Assembly (NCBI GenBank): GCA_012934845.2
Contig: WNNJ02003847.1
Location: forward strand, 1-64,000
Length of the DNA: 64,000 nt
Origin: Pomphorhynchus laevis
Taxonomy: Eukaryota; Acanthocephala; Palaeacanthocephala; Echinorhynchida; Pomphorhynchidae
Reading direction: 5' to 3'
The translations under genes were made by a program, and so were the position numbers. This document shows positions 51,740 through 62,178 of the stretch, piece by piece. Positions within the stretch are counted from its first letter, which is position 1. Every line of letters begins with the position of its first letter. Under the pieces are notes generated by a model. That model was not told the origin of the DNA and made no database searches. It saw only the letters and a program-made list of their open reading frames with translations.

Positions 51740-51956
51740 TCCATGCTCGCTCCTCTTCGCCGTGCAACATCAATGCCAATGATTATTCGTCATTTCTCCA
51801 GACTAAAGTATCCACGTTGCTCTCTCACACCCCGGTCTCCATCCTATCCCACTCTGCCCAGTCTACTCTTATCCTTCCGGAACTCTTTCATCTTCTCCCT
51901 GTATCACCTACAAAAGTATCATCTGTCTCCATGTCCTTGCACAACAAAACCCCCTT

Positions 51957-53085
51957 CTTGAAAATTGGACGTACAATAGCCTTAGTCCAATCAGATGGTA
52001 GATAACCTGTGTTTAGTGAACTTCTAAAAATAGAAGCTAAGGGAACGTATATTGCATGGGCCAATTCCTTTAAGAGTATTGGAGGTATATGGTCAGGACC
52101 TGACGCGGCGTTGCGGGGTAATTTAAGTAGCTCGTGCAGTACCTCTTCATCGCTAAATTCAATGTTAGATATGACTACTCTAGGTAGAAGTACATTGTGT
52201 TCAGTTTGAATTATACCATCGGGGATCGACACTCTATCTTCTTTGATAGCGAAATAGTCCATAAAATGGGCAGCTACATCAGTTGGGGAGGTCAAGATTG
52301 ACCCATTGTCGGCCACTAGGTATGAACAATCTGTCGAGTGTATAGGACGTGGAAGTATGCTTTTGAAAGCCACCCAAGGATTGTTATGAGTGGAGCGGCA
52401 TATATTTGAGATGAAACTGCGTTTTTCTGTTTTTTTTTTCAGAATAGAAACCGTATTCCTGCAATGACGGTAGTGTTCAAAAGAAAGTTCCCCTTTTTTG
52501 TACGCATGGAAACATCTATCACGGTGTTTGATTAGAGCAAGCAATTCCGCATCTAACCATTTCGGATGTAGTTTTCGTGTACGATTCTGACGTATCGGAG
52601 CAAAATAGTCGAGAACAAAATGTAATGTGGTCTTAAAGTGATCCCAAGCTTCTTGAATGCCTGCTTTCGATGGGTCGGGCCAATACATACAGGAAATTAT
52701 ACTGCGCACGACATCATAGTCGATCTTAAAAGGATTAGACGTTTTAACCATTTCGACATATTGTCCGAGTGCGTTAAATTCTATTGAGATGGTAGAGTGA
52801 TCGCTTGATCCTAGCGGAGGTCCGTATTTGACGTTTTTTATCAGATACGTTTCACTAGAAAAGCCGAGGTCAAGAATTGAGGAGTTATTACCCCTGTGAC
52901 GAGTATCCCTGTGAACATGTTGGACTAAATGTTGATCATTTATCGTGTTTAAAAGCAGTAATGATTCGGGATCTCATCCAGGAAGAGGAACGTAATTGAT
53001 TGGCATAAAACGAATATAAGTTTCGGGGAAAAGCTCATCTGACGAAGTATTGATATCCTATAAGTTTACAAGCTATTGTAACCTT
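51957..53085 (-). mobile_element. LINE family B, copy B2 (duplicate of the 5' part of B1)
   Basis: Nearly identical to 48261-49390. The linker and first fingers part are open as one 287-residue frame (52751-51888), unlike B1, where a T-run differs in length. Created by the tandem duplication, not by a separate insertion. Confidence 0.85.
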
Positions 53086-53176
53086 ACTCCTTAAACGTCA
53101 TGCAACACATTAAAAAAATTTTGGTTTCTAATAAACATACAATCAATCCAGCAACTTTAACAGTTTTAACGCACAA

Positions 53177-53370
53177 GGACAACCATCGAAGCACTACGGC
53201 AACCAACTACGACAACCATCGACGACAACCATCAACGACAACCATCGACGACAACCATCAACGACAATCATCGACGACAACAATCGACGACAACAATCGA
53301 CGACAACAATCGACGACAACAATCGACGACAACAATCGACGACAACAATCGACGACAACAATCGACGGCA
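53177..53370 (+). repeat. 5' UTR minisatellite of LINE A6
   Basis: About fourteen 13-bp units, mostly CGACGACAACAAT. Confidence 0.9.
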
Positions 53371-53380
53371 ACCATCGTTT

Positions 53381-54400
53381 ATGGGTGGACGTAAGAAAAC
53401 AACTAAGACCGACACCAACTATGGACAACTGCAAGTACAGTGCTCGATACACGACTGCAGCGTCTGGACAACAATCACCTGCGACAAGAATAAGGCTAAA
53501 GAAGACTTCGTATGTGGTTTTTGTGCCAACAAACTAATATGTAACCTTTCCAATAAGCACATATCAACATCCAACACGTCAACTCAAACTACCCCCGTCG
53601 TTTCTAATGTCCTTTCTCCACCCACCGACCCTGCCACCATATACACTTCCCATTCCATGTCATCTTCACTCCCCGACACCCCACGTCCCGTCCTTCCTGT
53701 CTCGTTTCTCAATAACTTGCATCCATCAATCAAAATCACCTCCACCAACCTCCACTATCCTTCCACTCATAACCTTTCCTCACATCGCTTGCCACCCTCT
53801 TTATTATCATTATCCTCTGTCTCCCGTCGTCAAACCAAATCCCTCCAAATCATCAACTGCCAGCTCTTCTATCGTGATCTCACCTACTCACGTCAGTCGT
53901 CCTCCTTTACGGAAGCGCTTTGCTTCTCGCGATCGTTGCGTCATTGTTACTAATATCACGCCTTCTAACTCCTTATCTCCACAAGCACGTCTGGACCACG
54001 ATGTTTCCGCCTTCAGATCCATCCTCTCGTCTATTGTTCCTGCGGATAAACCATCCTTTTTCAAGGACATTTCTCCTGTCGCATTCATCCGTCTAAACAA
54101 ATCTTCTCAATCTAATCCTTCCCAGCCCCTCTCCTAAAAATTGTTTTCAAGCATCGCTCTCACGCGTCTTCTGTCCTCTCTCAACGATTCAAACTCATGT
54201 CATCTTCAACCACTCGAATTTTCCCCGATCGCGCCCCTTCCGAAATCGCTCAAATCTCTTCAGCCCGCATCGAAAAACGCCGTCGCGAGGAAAACGGCGA
54301 AACATCACTCGCCATCCGAAACATAGACGGAAATTTTCAAGTTGTCCACACCCGTCCAAAAATTCGATGGCGCTCCATCTCTCCTATGTGTCTTCTCCAC
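53381..54400 (+). pseudogene. LINE A6 ORF1
   Basis: N-terminus MGGRKKTTKTDTNYGQLQ with the PHD-like cysteine pattern, then Ser/Pro-rich region and the C-terminal IFPDRAPSEIAQISSARIEK. Two frame changes (near 53870 and 54130) break it; the equivalent in A7 is open. Confidence 0.75.
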
Positions 54401-55310
54401 TAGTCTCTTTCGCCACAGCACACGGTTTCCGCCTCGGTCTCCTCAACACTAGATCTATTCTCAATAAATCCGATCTTATCCTCAACCTATTCACCAAGCA
54501 ATCCATCGATCTCTTCTGCCTCACCGAATCCTGGCACTCAGATTCCGACGACCTTTCCATTCGCCGTCTGCTCTCTGCCGGTTGCTCCCTAGTCGAATCC
54601 GCCCGCCCCCTCAGCTCATGCCCTTCTAAATTCCTCTAATCATGGCGGCATCGTCGCATTCGCGCGTCACCCCGCGTCTCTTCGCAAAATCAATCCCCCT
54701 TTCAGTCCTTGCTCTTTTGAATTGCTCACTTGTCGTTATTCTAACCCGATCACTCTAGATCTCGCCATTGTATACCGTCCTGGTTCATCAGCTCCTACAG
54801 CCTTATTTTTTACCGAACTCGCTGACCTCCTTTCTCATTGTTCTTTGTCCTCAATCCCTTTACTCGTTCTAGGCGACTTTCAATATCCGCCTAGACCGCC
54901 CCTCTTCCACAGATTCCATCCGGTTCATCAACATTCTATCCAACTACAATTACAAACTAATCTCCACTGCCCCCACACATATACTTGGCGGGGCACTCGA
55001 CATCATCGCTGTCCCCGATCATTTTGCTGCCTACACCTCACTGTCCATCTCTGATCCTGGTCTATCCGATCACTTTCTTATCACCCTTGATCTCACTCGC
55101 AACCACACCCCTCCTCACACACCTACAATCCTACGTCGCCCTTGGAGAAATCTTGACCTCTCCCTTCTCCGCTCTGCCTTACTCAAATCGTCTCTATCAT
55201 TACCCACAATAACATATTCATCTCCTCACGATCTCGCCTTTCTTTTCGACTCTGAACTCACATCCACTCTCGATATTCTCTTGCCCTTCAAGTCTCACCC
55301 ACACCGTCGC
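54367..55310 (+). pseudogene. LINE A6 endonuclease region of ORF2
   Basis: Same motifs as in A5 (LGLLNTRSIL, LFCLTESW, VYRPGSSAP, LVLGDF, then TWRGT and the out-of-frame equivalent of SDHF). Frame changes near 54630 and 54885 make it inactive. Confidence 0.75.
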
Positions 55311-55317
55311 TTGCACC

Positions 55318-57261
55318 GTGCCCCATGGTTTGACATCCAATGCCTACTCTCAAAGCGTCGACTCCGCCATGCTTTTCGAGTCTATCACCGCTCTCTCAGA
55401 CGTGATTTCCGCTCGATCACTTCGTCTTTCCGTGATTCCTATCTTGCTCTTCGCCAGTCTCATCTCAACCTACTACGTACCAAATGCAACTCCTTCTGGC
55501 AGCATAAAATCACTTCATTCAACTCTAAGACCTCTTGGCATACTTTTAACTCAATCCTTGCTCGCTCCTCTTCGCCGTGCAACATCAATGCCAATGATTA
55601 TTCGTCATTTCTCCAGACTAAAGTATCCACGTTGCTCTCTCACACCCCGGTCTCCATCCTATCCCACTCTGCCCAGTCTACTCTTCATCCTTCCAGAACT
55701 CTTTCATCTTCTCCCTGTATCACCTACAGAAGTATCATCTGTCCTCATGTCCTTGCCCAACAAAACCTCACCTGCCGATCCCCTGCCTACCCACATATTA
55801 AAATCTATATGCTCATCGATATCCCCATTTCTCACAACCTTGTTTAACTCGTCCATCCGCAGTCGTATCTTCCCTTCACACTGGAAATCCGCAATCGTTC
55901 GTCCCCTCCTTAAGAAACAATCGCTCGACCCCTCCCTTCCTTCTAGCTATCGCCCCATTTCACTACTCCCTACTCTTTCAAAGCTCTTAGAACGCCTCAT
56001 CTTAATACAAATCAACGCTTATCTCTCCTCATCCAATCTGTACCCTCCTTTCCAATCCGCTTTCCGCTCTAATCACTTGACAGAAATCGCATGCATAAAA
56101 GTGTACAACGACTTACTCATTTCTCGAGACAAGGCTCTATATAGTGTTCTCATCTCCCTCGACCTCTCCTCCGCATTCGACATTGTCGACCACTCCGTCC
56201 TCCTTTCTCGCCTTCGTTATGATTACGGCTTTTCTTCCTCCTCCGTAGCTTGGTTCGCCTCATATCTATCCGACCGTTCCTTTCGCGTCTGTTCTAATTC
56301 ATCATCATCCCCTCCCATCCCTATATTTTGCGGGGTCCCACAAGGTTCAGTCATAGGTTCCCTGCTTTTCTCTCTTCTGCTTGGCGATCTCTCTCCGTTT
56401 ATCAAACCTTACTCTAACGTCATGCAATACGCCGATGAAATCCTAATCTATGCTCATGCACCCGCACATCGCATTCACGATATCGGCATTTCTGCTTCCA
56501 ACTCTCTTTCTTCTATCTACAAACGTCTCTCCAATCTCCATCTAGTCCTAAACGCCGAAATGTCCAAAATAATGTGGATCCTTCTTTGTAAACCAAGCAT
56601 ATCTCCTCCCATTGTATCTTTTGCCTCATCGATCATCCCTATAGTCCACAATCTCACTTTCTTAGGCTTCCATTTCGATGATCACCTTTCCCTTAAACCC
56701 TTCGTCCGTGACAAGGTCCGCTCGTCTAACTTAATTCTTCGTGACATCCGCCGTATCCGCCCCCTTATCGACTTCCGTTCTTGTATGTCTCTTCTTTCAT
56801 CGCTTCTTTTCCCTAAAATCGATTACTGCCTTAGCCTTTTCGCCAATTCTCCAAAATCCATCATCCTACCCCTACAACGAATAATCAACACCGCCGTTCG
56901 AGTGCTCTTTCGTCTCCGTCGCTTCGACCACACATCCACATATTTTGCGCAACTCTCCTGGCCCACCATCCACATCCGCATCAAACTTCGCCTTCTTCTC
57001 GTTACTTTTCGTCTCATCGCTGTCGGCTCCCCATCGTTCATCAACCTTCCTTTCTTAGACGATACTCGCCCCACCTCGCTATCGCTTCGTTCCTGTCATA
57101 CCCTCTTACTCCACGTTCCTAATTACTCCAACAACTACGGTCTCCGATCCTTCCTCGTCGCCGCCTCACTCGCCTGGAATCAACTCCCTCTCGACGTCCG
57201 CCGCGCCCCCTCCTTTATCACATTCAAACACCTCCTCCGTTCACACCTTCTCGACACCTGA
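55318..57261 (+). CDS. LINE A6 reverse transcriptase with altered catalytic motif
   Basis: 647 residues open from an ATG inside the linker (the natural protein would start at 54367). Fingers FPSHWKSAIVRPLLKKQS and SSYRPISLLPTLSKLLERL, motif A SLDLSSAFDIVDHS, motif B FCGVPQGSVIGSLLFSL, motif C QYADEILIYAH. The catalytic YADD reads YADE (Y371-E374), while A1 and A2a keep YADD. The C-terminal domain ends NYGLRSFLVAASLAWNQLPL and SFITFKHLLRSHL. The altered second aspartate should abolish or strongly reduce activity. Confidence 0.85.
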   Translation: MPHGLTSNAYSQSVDSAMLFESITALSDVISARSLRLSVIPILLFASLISTYYVPNATPSGSIKSLHSTLRPLGILLTQSLLAPLRRATSMPMIIRHFSRLKYPRCSLTPRSPSYPTLPSLLFILPELFHLLPVSPTEVSSVLMSLPNKTSPADPLPTHILKSICSSISPFLTTLFNSSIRSRIFPSHWKSAIVRPLLKKQSLDPSLPSSYRPISLLPTLSKLLERLILIQINAYLSSSNLYPPFQSAFRSNHLTEIACIKVYNDLLISRDKALYSVLISLDLSSAFDIVDHSVLLSRLRYDYGFSSSSVAWFASYLSDRSFRVCSNSSSSPPIPIFCGVPQGSVIGSLLFSLLLGDLSPFIKPYSNVMQYADEILIYAHAPAHRIHDIGISASNSLSSIYKRLSNLHLVLNAEMSKIMWILLCKPSISPPIVSFASSIIPIVHNLTFLGFHFDDHLSLKPFVRDKVRSSNLILRDIRRIRPLIDFRSCMSLLSSLLFPKIDYCLSLFANSPKSIILPLQRIINTAVRVLFRLRRFDHTSTYFAQLSWPTIHIRIKLRLLLVTFRLIAVGSPSFINLPFLDDTRPTSLSLRSCHTLLLHVPNYSNNYGLRSFLVAASLAWNQLPLDVRRAPSFITFKHLLRSHLLDT

Positions 57262-57292
57262 TTCACAGTTTTGTTTTGTTGTGGTCATGTAA

Positions 57293-57308
57293 GCGTGCGC
57301 TGGCACGC
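57293..57308 (+). other. 3' terminal hairpin of LINE A6
   Basis: GCGTGC, loop GCTG, GCACGC, followed by ATTTGCCACGTTAAAATAAA. Same place as in A2 with a compensatory base-pair change. Confidence 0.75.
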
Positions 57309-57342
57309 ATTTGCCACGTTAAAATAAATCCTTTTTTTTTGA

Positions 57343-58952
57343 ATGCATCAACAATAAAAAGAATGTCATCGTCACTGCGTGCGCGATGATCATCTAATGT
57401 TCTCGCTTATCAATGATGCATTGTGTCAACAATCAATGGAAAGCTGGACTGCCCTACTATGCTTTCCAAAATTCTGTTTTATTTCTGAGGTCGAATACAA
57501 AACCAGACGCGAAAGAAACATCAAAAAATGCATCGCGAACATGTTTTCATTAATGGAATCGCGTGACCTTCGGAGTTTGCTTTCGTTGACCTGTTCATAT
57601 TCTAGTTTCGGAATTCCCCAGTCAAAATTATCTGGAAAGATTTTAAGCAAATCTAACTTACAAAAAGAGGTTATTGATCTCGCACGAATCGGTAACTTCA
57701 GTAAGGCAATGCGAAGACTCATATCTGATAAAATTTGCCCCTCTACACCACTGGTAAGAAATAAGCTAGAGATTTAGCATTCGGTAACTGGTACTATGAT
57801 TAATAAGATGCCACCAAGGTCCCTACCAATATCAGTAAATTATGAGGCAGTCATGGCTTCTATATTCTCTATTCCCAAATCTACATCTCCTGGATGTTTA
57901 GGTTTGCGCCCTGAACATCTACAGGACATGATATCGGCTGAGTCTGAAAACCTTCTATCGCGTCTCACGAACCTTATAAATCAATTAATAGATGGACTAA
58001 CTCCTCGAGAGTTATCCGATTTCCTTGCCGGTGCCGACCTGATCGCGCTAAACAAGCAATGTGAAGGGATCCGACCAATTGCAGTTGGTAAAACGCTCCG
58101 TCTTCTGTTTTCAAAATGTATATGTCAGAGGTTGCGACAAGAAATTTTCACCACTCTCAACCCCCATCAAGTCGGGATGTCGACTCCGAACGGCATGGAA
58201 CTCATCATTCATGAGGCCAAACTCAAAAACCACGAGCAAATTAATAATTCAGATTGGGTGTGGCTAAAGGTTGACGTACACAATGCCTTTGATTCACTAA
58301 GTCGTGGTGTAATTATTCAAGCCGTCAATTGTCAATTTCCAGAGTGCTCAGCGTGGGTACGTTGGTGTTATGAACGACCTTTGCATTTACGTATTATAGG
58401 TCAGGAATCCTTAAATTCAGTATGCGGAGTCCAACAAGGTGACGCTCTTGGACCCGCCTTGTTCTCGCTTTCAATTCAACCGACCATAGAGAGTATAAAT
58501 TCAATTGCTGGTACTGAGTTTAATAAATGGTACTTGGACGATGGATTAATCGGTGGGTCGGCACGGTCCATTATCAAAGTATTGTCCCACTTATCTAGTG
58601 CATTTGGTAGTGTTAACTTGCAACTCAATTGGCGGAAAACTGAGATAATAGGATAAGGAGAAGCTATTCAATTTGTACAATCGCATTTCTCTGAATCTAT
58701 GGCCTTGAACAAAACCATGAATTTTGTTCTACTTGGATCAACAATCGAAAGTCCAGAATTCACTGCTTCTCATCTTGAATATATGATTCTGCCGGGATTA
58801 ATGAGGGATCTTGACTTGCTTTCAGAAATTCCCGATCCGCAGACTGTTCACCTACTTTTGCGATAATGCGCCTCAGCCCCCGTATTAGACATTCAATGCA
58901 AAAAATCGATCCGTATTCTATACACTCTGTTTTAAAACAGTTTGATAAAGCC
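57343..58952 (+). mobile_element. RLE-D2 LINE, piece 2 of 3 (linker and reverse transcriptase)
   Basis: It continues from piece 1 with TIKRM...FSLINDALC, matching TIKHI...SSVIPEALC in RLE-D1, and ends at 58952 after QFDKAV, where LINE A7 starts. CGTA lies on both sides of that insertion. Confidence 0.8.
57379..58656 (+). pseudogene. RLE-D2 reverse transcriptase
   Basis: Motifs: STSPGCLGLRPEHLQDMI, GIRPIAVGKTLRLLFSKC, motif A VDVHNAFDSLSR, motif B CGVQQGDALGPALFSL, motif C KWYLDDGLIGG, then LNWRKTEIIG. In-frame stops at 57775 and 58654 and a lost base near 58888 break it. The closest relative in the window is RLE-D1. Confidence 0.8.
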
Positions 58953-58983
58953 GTAAAAAAGGATTTATTTTAACGTGGCAAAT

Positions 58984-58999
58984 GCGTGCCAGCGCACGC
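58984..58999 (-). other. 3' terminal hairpin of LINE A7
   Basis: Minus strand GCGTGCGCTGGCACGC, identical to A6. Confidence 0.75.
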
Positions 59000-59030
59000 T
59001 TACATGACCACAACAAAACAAGACTGTGAA

Positions 59031-59957
59031 TCAGGTGTCGAGAAGGTGTGAACGGAGGAGGTGTTTGAATGTGATAAAGAAGGGGGCGCGGCGGACGTCG
59101 AGAGGGAGTTGATTCCAGGCGAGTGAGGCGGCGACGAGGAAGGATCGGATACCGTAGTTGTTGGAGTAATTAGGAACGTGGAGTAAGAGGGTATGACAGG
59201 AACGAAGCGATAGCGAGGTAAGTCGAGTATCGTCTAAGAAAGGAAGGTTGATGAACGATGGGGAGCCGTACGGAGGAGGAAGAAAAGCCGTAATCATAAC
59301 GAAGGCGAGAAAGGAGGACGGAGTGGTCGACAATGTCGAATGCGGAGGAGAGGTCGAGGGAGATGAGAACACTATATAGAGCCTTGTCTCGAGAAATGAG
59401 TAAGTCGTTGTACACTTTTATGCATGCGATTTCTGTCGAGTGATTAGAGCGGAAAGCGGATCGGAAAGGAGGGTACAGATTGGATGAGGAGAGATAAGCG
59501 TTGATTTGTATTAAGATGAGGCGTTCTAAGAGCTTTGAAAGAGTAGGGAGTAGTGAAATGGGGCGATAGATAGAAGGAAGGGAGGGGTCGAGCGATTGTT
59601 TGTTAAGGAGGGGACGAACGATTGCGGATTTCCAGTGTGAAGGGACGGTACGACTGCGGATAGACGAGTTAAACAAGGTTGTGAGAAATGGGGATATCGA
59701 TGAGCATATAGATTTTAATATGTGAGTAGGCAGGGGATCGGCAGGTGAGGTTTTGTTGGGCAAGGACATGAGGACAGATGATACTTCTGTAGGTGATACA
59801 GGGAGAAGATGAAAGAGTTCCGGAAGGATAAGAGTAGACTGGGCAGAGTGGGATAAGATGGAGACCGGGGTGTGAGAGAGCAACGTGGATACTTTAGTCT
59901 GGAGAAATGACGAATAATCATTGGCATTGATGTTGCACGGCGAAGAGGAGCGAGCAT
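59031..59957 (-). pseudogene. LINE A7 reverse transcriptase, internally deleted
   Basis: 59883-59270 covers linker, fingers and motif A (SLDLSSAFDIVDHSVLL). It then jumps at about 59268 to the C-terminal SPSFINLPFLDDTR, so the catalytic motifs B and C are gone. The C-terminus (59300-59031) is otherwise normal. Confidence 0.8.
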
Positions 59958-59960
59958 GGA

Positions 59961-61078
59961 TTAAGTTAAAAGTATGTGAGAGGGTCTTAGAGTTGAATGA
60001 AGTGATAATTTTATGCTGCCAGACGGAATGATCGAGCGGAAATCACGTTTGAGAGAGCGGTGATAGACTCGAAAAGCATGGCGGAGTCGACGCTTTGAGA
60101 GTAGGCATTGGATGTCAAAACATGGGGACCGGTGCAAGCGACGGTGTGTGTGAGACTTGAAGGACAAGAGAATATCGAGAGTGGATGTGAGTTCAGAGTC
60201 GAAAAGAAAGGCGAGATCGTGAGGAGATGAATATGTTATTGTGGGTAATGATAGAGACGATTTGAGTAAGGCAGAGCGGAGAAGGGAGAGGTCAAGATTT
60301 CTCCAAGGGCGACGTAGGATTGTAGGTGTGTGAGGAGGGGTGTGGTTGCGAGTGAGATCAAGGGTGATAAGAAAGTGATCGGATAGACCAGGATCAGAGA
60401 TGGACAGTGAGGTGTAGGCAGCAAAATGATCGGGGACAGCGATGATGTCGAGTGCGCCACCAAGTATATGTGTGAGGGCAGTGGAGATTAGTTTGTAATT
60501 GTAGTTGGATAGAATGTTAATGAACCGAATGCAATCCGTGGAATAAGGGCGGTCTAAGCGGATATTAAAGTCGCCTAGAACGAGTGAAAGAATTGAGGAC
60601 AAAGAACAATTAGAAAGGAGGTCAGCGAGTTCGGTAAAATATAAGGCTGCAGAAGCTGATGAACCAAGACGGTATACAATGGCGAGATCTAGAGTGATCG
60701 GGTTAGAATACCAACAAGTGAGCAATTCAAAAGAGCAAGGACTGAAAGGGGGATTGATTTTGCGAAGAGACGCGAGTGACGCGCGAATGCGACGATGCCG
60801 CCATGATTAGAGGATTTAGAAGGGCATGAGCTGAGGGGGCGGGCGGATTCGACTAGGGAGCAACCGGCAGAGAGCAGACGGTGAATGGAAAGGTCGTCGG
60901 AATCTGAGTGCCAGGATTCGGTGAGGCAGAAGAGATCGATGGATTGCTTGGTGAATAGGTTGAGGATAAGATCGGATTTATTGAGAATAGATCTAGTGTT
61001 GAGGAGACCGAGGAGGAAACCGTGTGCTGTGGCGAAAGAGACTAGTGGAGAAGACACATAGGAGAGATGGAGCGCCAT
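59961..61078 (-). pseudogene. LINE A7 endonuclease region of ORF2
   Basis: Starts MALHLSYVSSPLVSFATAHG at 61078 within the end of ORF1. Open parts 61078-60689 and 60725-59961 overlap in different frames. LVLGDFNIRL, THILGGALDII and PGLSDHFLITL are intact in the second. It shares the roughly 70-bp deletion with A5. Confidence 0.78.
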
Positions 61079-62040
61079 CGAATTTTTGGACGGGTGTGGA
61101 CAACTTGAAAATTTCCGTCTATGTTTCGGATGGCGAGTGATGTTTCGCCGTGTTTCTCGCGACGGCGTTTTTTGATGCGGGCTGAAGAGATTTGAGCGAT
61201 TTCGGAAGGGGCGCGATCGGGGAAAATTCGAGTGGTTGAAGATGACATGAGTTTGAATCGTTGACAGAGGACAGAAGACGCGTATTTCAGAGGGGGCTGG
61301 GAATGATTAGATTGAGATTTGTTTAGACGGATGAATGCGACAGGAGAAATGTCCTTGAAAAAGGATGGTTTATCCGCAGGAACAATAGACGAGAGGATGG
61401 ATCTGAAGGCGGAAACATCGTGGTCTAGACGTGCTTGTGGAGATAAGGAGTTAGAAGGCGTGACATTAGTGATAATGACGCAACGATCGCGAGAAGCAAA
61501 GCGCTTCCGTAAAGGAGCACGACTGACGTGAGTCGGTGAGATCACGATAGAAGAGCTGGCAGTTGATGATTTGGACGGATTTGGTTTGACGACGAGAGAC
61601 ATAGAGGATAATGATAATAAAGAGGGTGGCAAGCGATATGAGGAAAGGTTATGAGTGGAAGGATATTGGAGGTTGGTGGAGGTGATTTTGATTGATGGAT
61701 GCAAGGTATTGAGAAACGAGACGGGAAGGACGGGACGTGGGGTGTCGGGGAGTGAAGATGACATGGAATGGGAAGTGTATATGGTGGCAGGATCGGTGGG
61801 TGGAGAAAGGACATTAGAAACGACGGGGGTAGTTTGAGTTGACGTGTTGGATGTTGATATGTGCTTATTGGAAAGGTTGCAGATTAGTTTGTTGGCACAA
61901 AAACCACATACGAAGTCTTCTTTAGCCTTATTCTTGTCGCAGGTGATTGTTGTCCAGACGCTGCAGTCGTGTATCGAGCACTGTACTTGCAGTTGTCCAT
62001 AGTTGGTGTCGGTCTTAGTTGTTTTCTTACGTCCTCCCAT
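61042..62040 (-). CDS. LINE A7 ORF1 protein, uninterrupted
   Basis: 332 residues from ATG at 62040 (MGGRKKTTKTDTNYGQLQ). Residues about 20-52 hold the PHD-like pattern C-x4-C-x7-C-x9-C-x2-C. Residues about 60-150 are Ser/Thr/Pro-rich. The C-terminal half is basic (KRRREKH) and ends RWRSISPMCLLH. The reading frame is open a further 13 codons upstream, but the MGGRKK start is conserved in all copies. The stop lies 37 bases inside ORF2, so the two ORFs overlap. CR1 ORF1 proteins bind RNA and self-interact; that role here is inferred. The only unbroken family A ORF1 in the window. Confidence 0.82.
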   Translation of the reverse strand: MGGRKKTTKTDTNYGQLQVQCSIHDCSVWTTITCDKNKAKEDFVCGFCANKLICNLSNKHISTSNTSTQTTPVVSNVLSPPTDPATIYTSHSMSSSLPDTPRPVLPVSFLNTLHPSIKITSTNLQYPSTHNLSSYRLPPSLLSLSSMSLVVKPNPSKSSTASSSIVISPTHVSRAPLRKRFASRDRCVIITNVTPSNSLSPQARLDHDVSAFRSILSSIVPADKPSFFKDISPVAFIRLNKSQSNHSQPPLKYASSVLCQRFKLMSSSTTRIFPDRAPSEIAQISSARIKKRRREKHGETSLAIRNIDGNFQVVHTRPKIRWRSISPMCLLH

Positions 62041-62082
62041 AAACTTGTAAGAATGTATTTCAATCAAGTTTTCAACCAATGG

Positions 62083-62178
62083 TTGTCGTCGATGGTTGTC
62101 GTCGATGGTTTTAGTCGATGGTTGTCGTCGATGGTTGTCGTCGATGGTTGTAGTTGATGGATGTCGTCGATGGTTGTC
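62083..62178 (-). repeat. 5' UTR minisatellite of LINE A7
   Basis: About seven units of CGACGACAACCAT type on the minus strand, the shortest of the four arrays. Confidence 0.85.

Larger units (their letters stand above)
49415..51956 (+). mobile_element. LINE family A, copy A5, cut by tandem duplication junction
   Basis: A leader-like word (49423-49446), a 5' UTR minisatellite (about 49481-49630), ORF1 from 49632, ORF2 from 50621, ending at 51956 within the linker before the reverse transcriptase. It carries the same roughly 70-bp deletion (near 51680) as A7, while its ORF1 is closest to A6. Confidence 0.85.
48261..55653. repeat. 3.7-kb direct tandem duplication (units 48261-51956 and 51957-about 55650)
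   Basis: Unit 1 runs from the middle of LINE B1 through the spacer into the middle of LINE A5; unit 2 repeats LINE B2, spacer and LINE A6. Offsets are 3696-3697 bp in the LINE B part and about 3746-3749 bp after the minisatellite, which is longer in unit 2. At the junction (about 51950-51960) LINE A sequence meets LINE B sequence at CCCTTCTTG, near the CCCTTTCTTG of the intact LINE B at 48256. Confidence 0.85.
53105..57341 (+). mobile_element. LINE family A, copy A6, full length
   Basis: Leader-like word (53119-53143), 5' UTR minisatellite (53177-53370), ORF1 from 53381, overlapping ORF2 from 54367, reverse transcriptase to 57261, 3' UTR with terminal hairpin (57293-57308) and an end of AAATAAATCC followed by a T-run. 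Its end is the right border of the 11.2-kb block inside RLE-D2. Confidence 0.88.
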
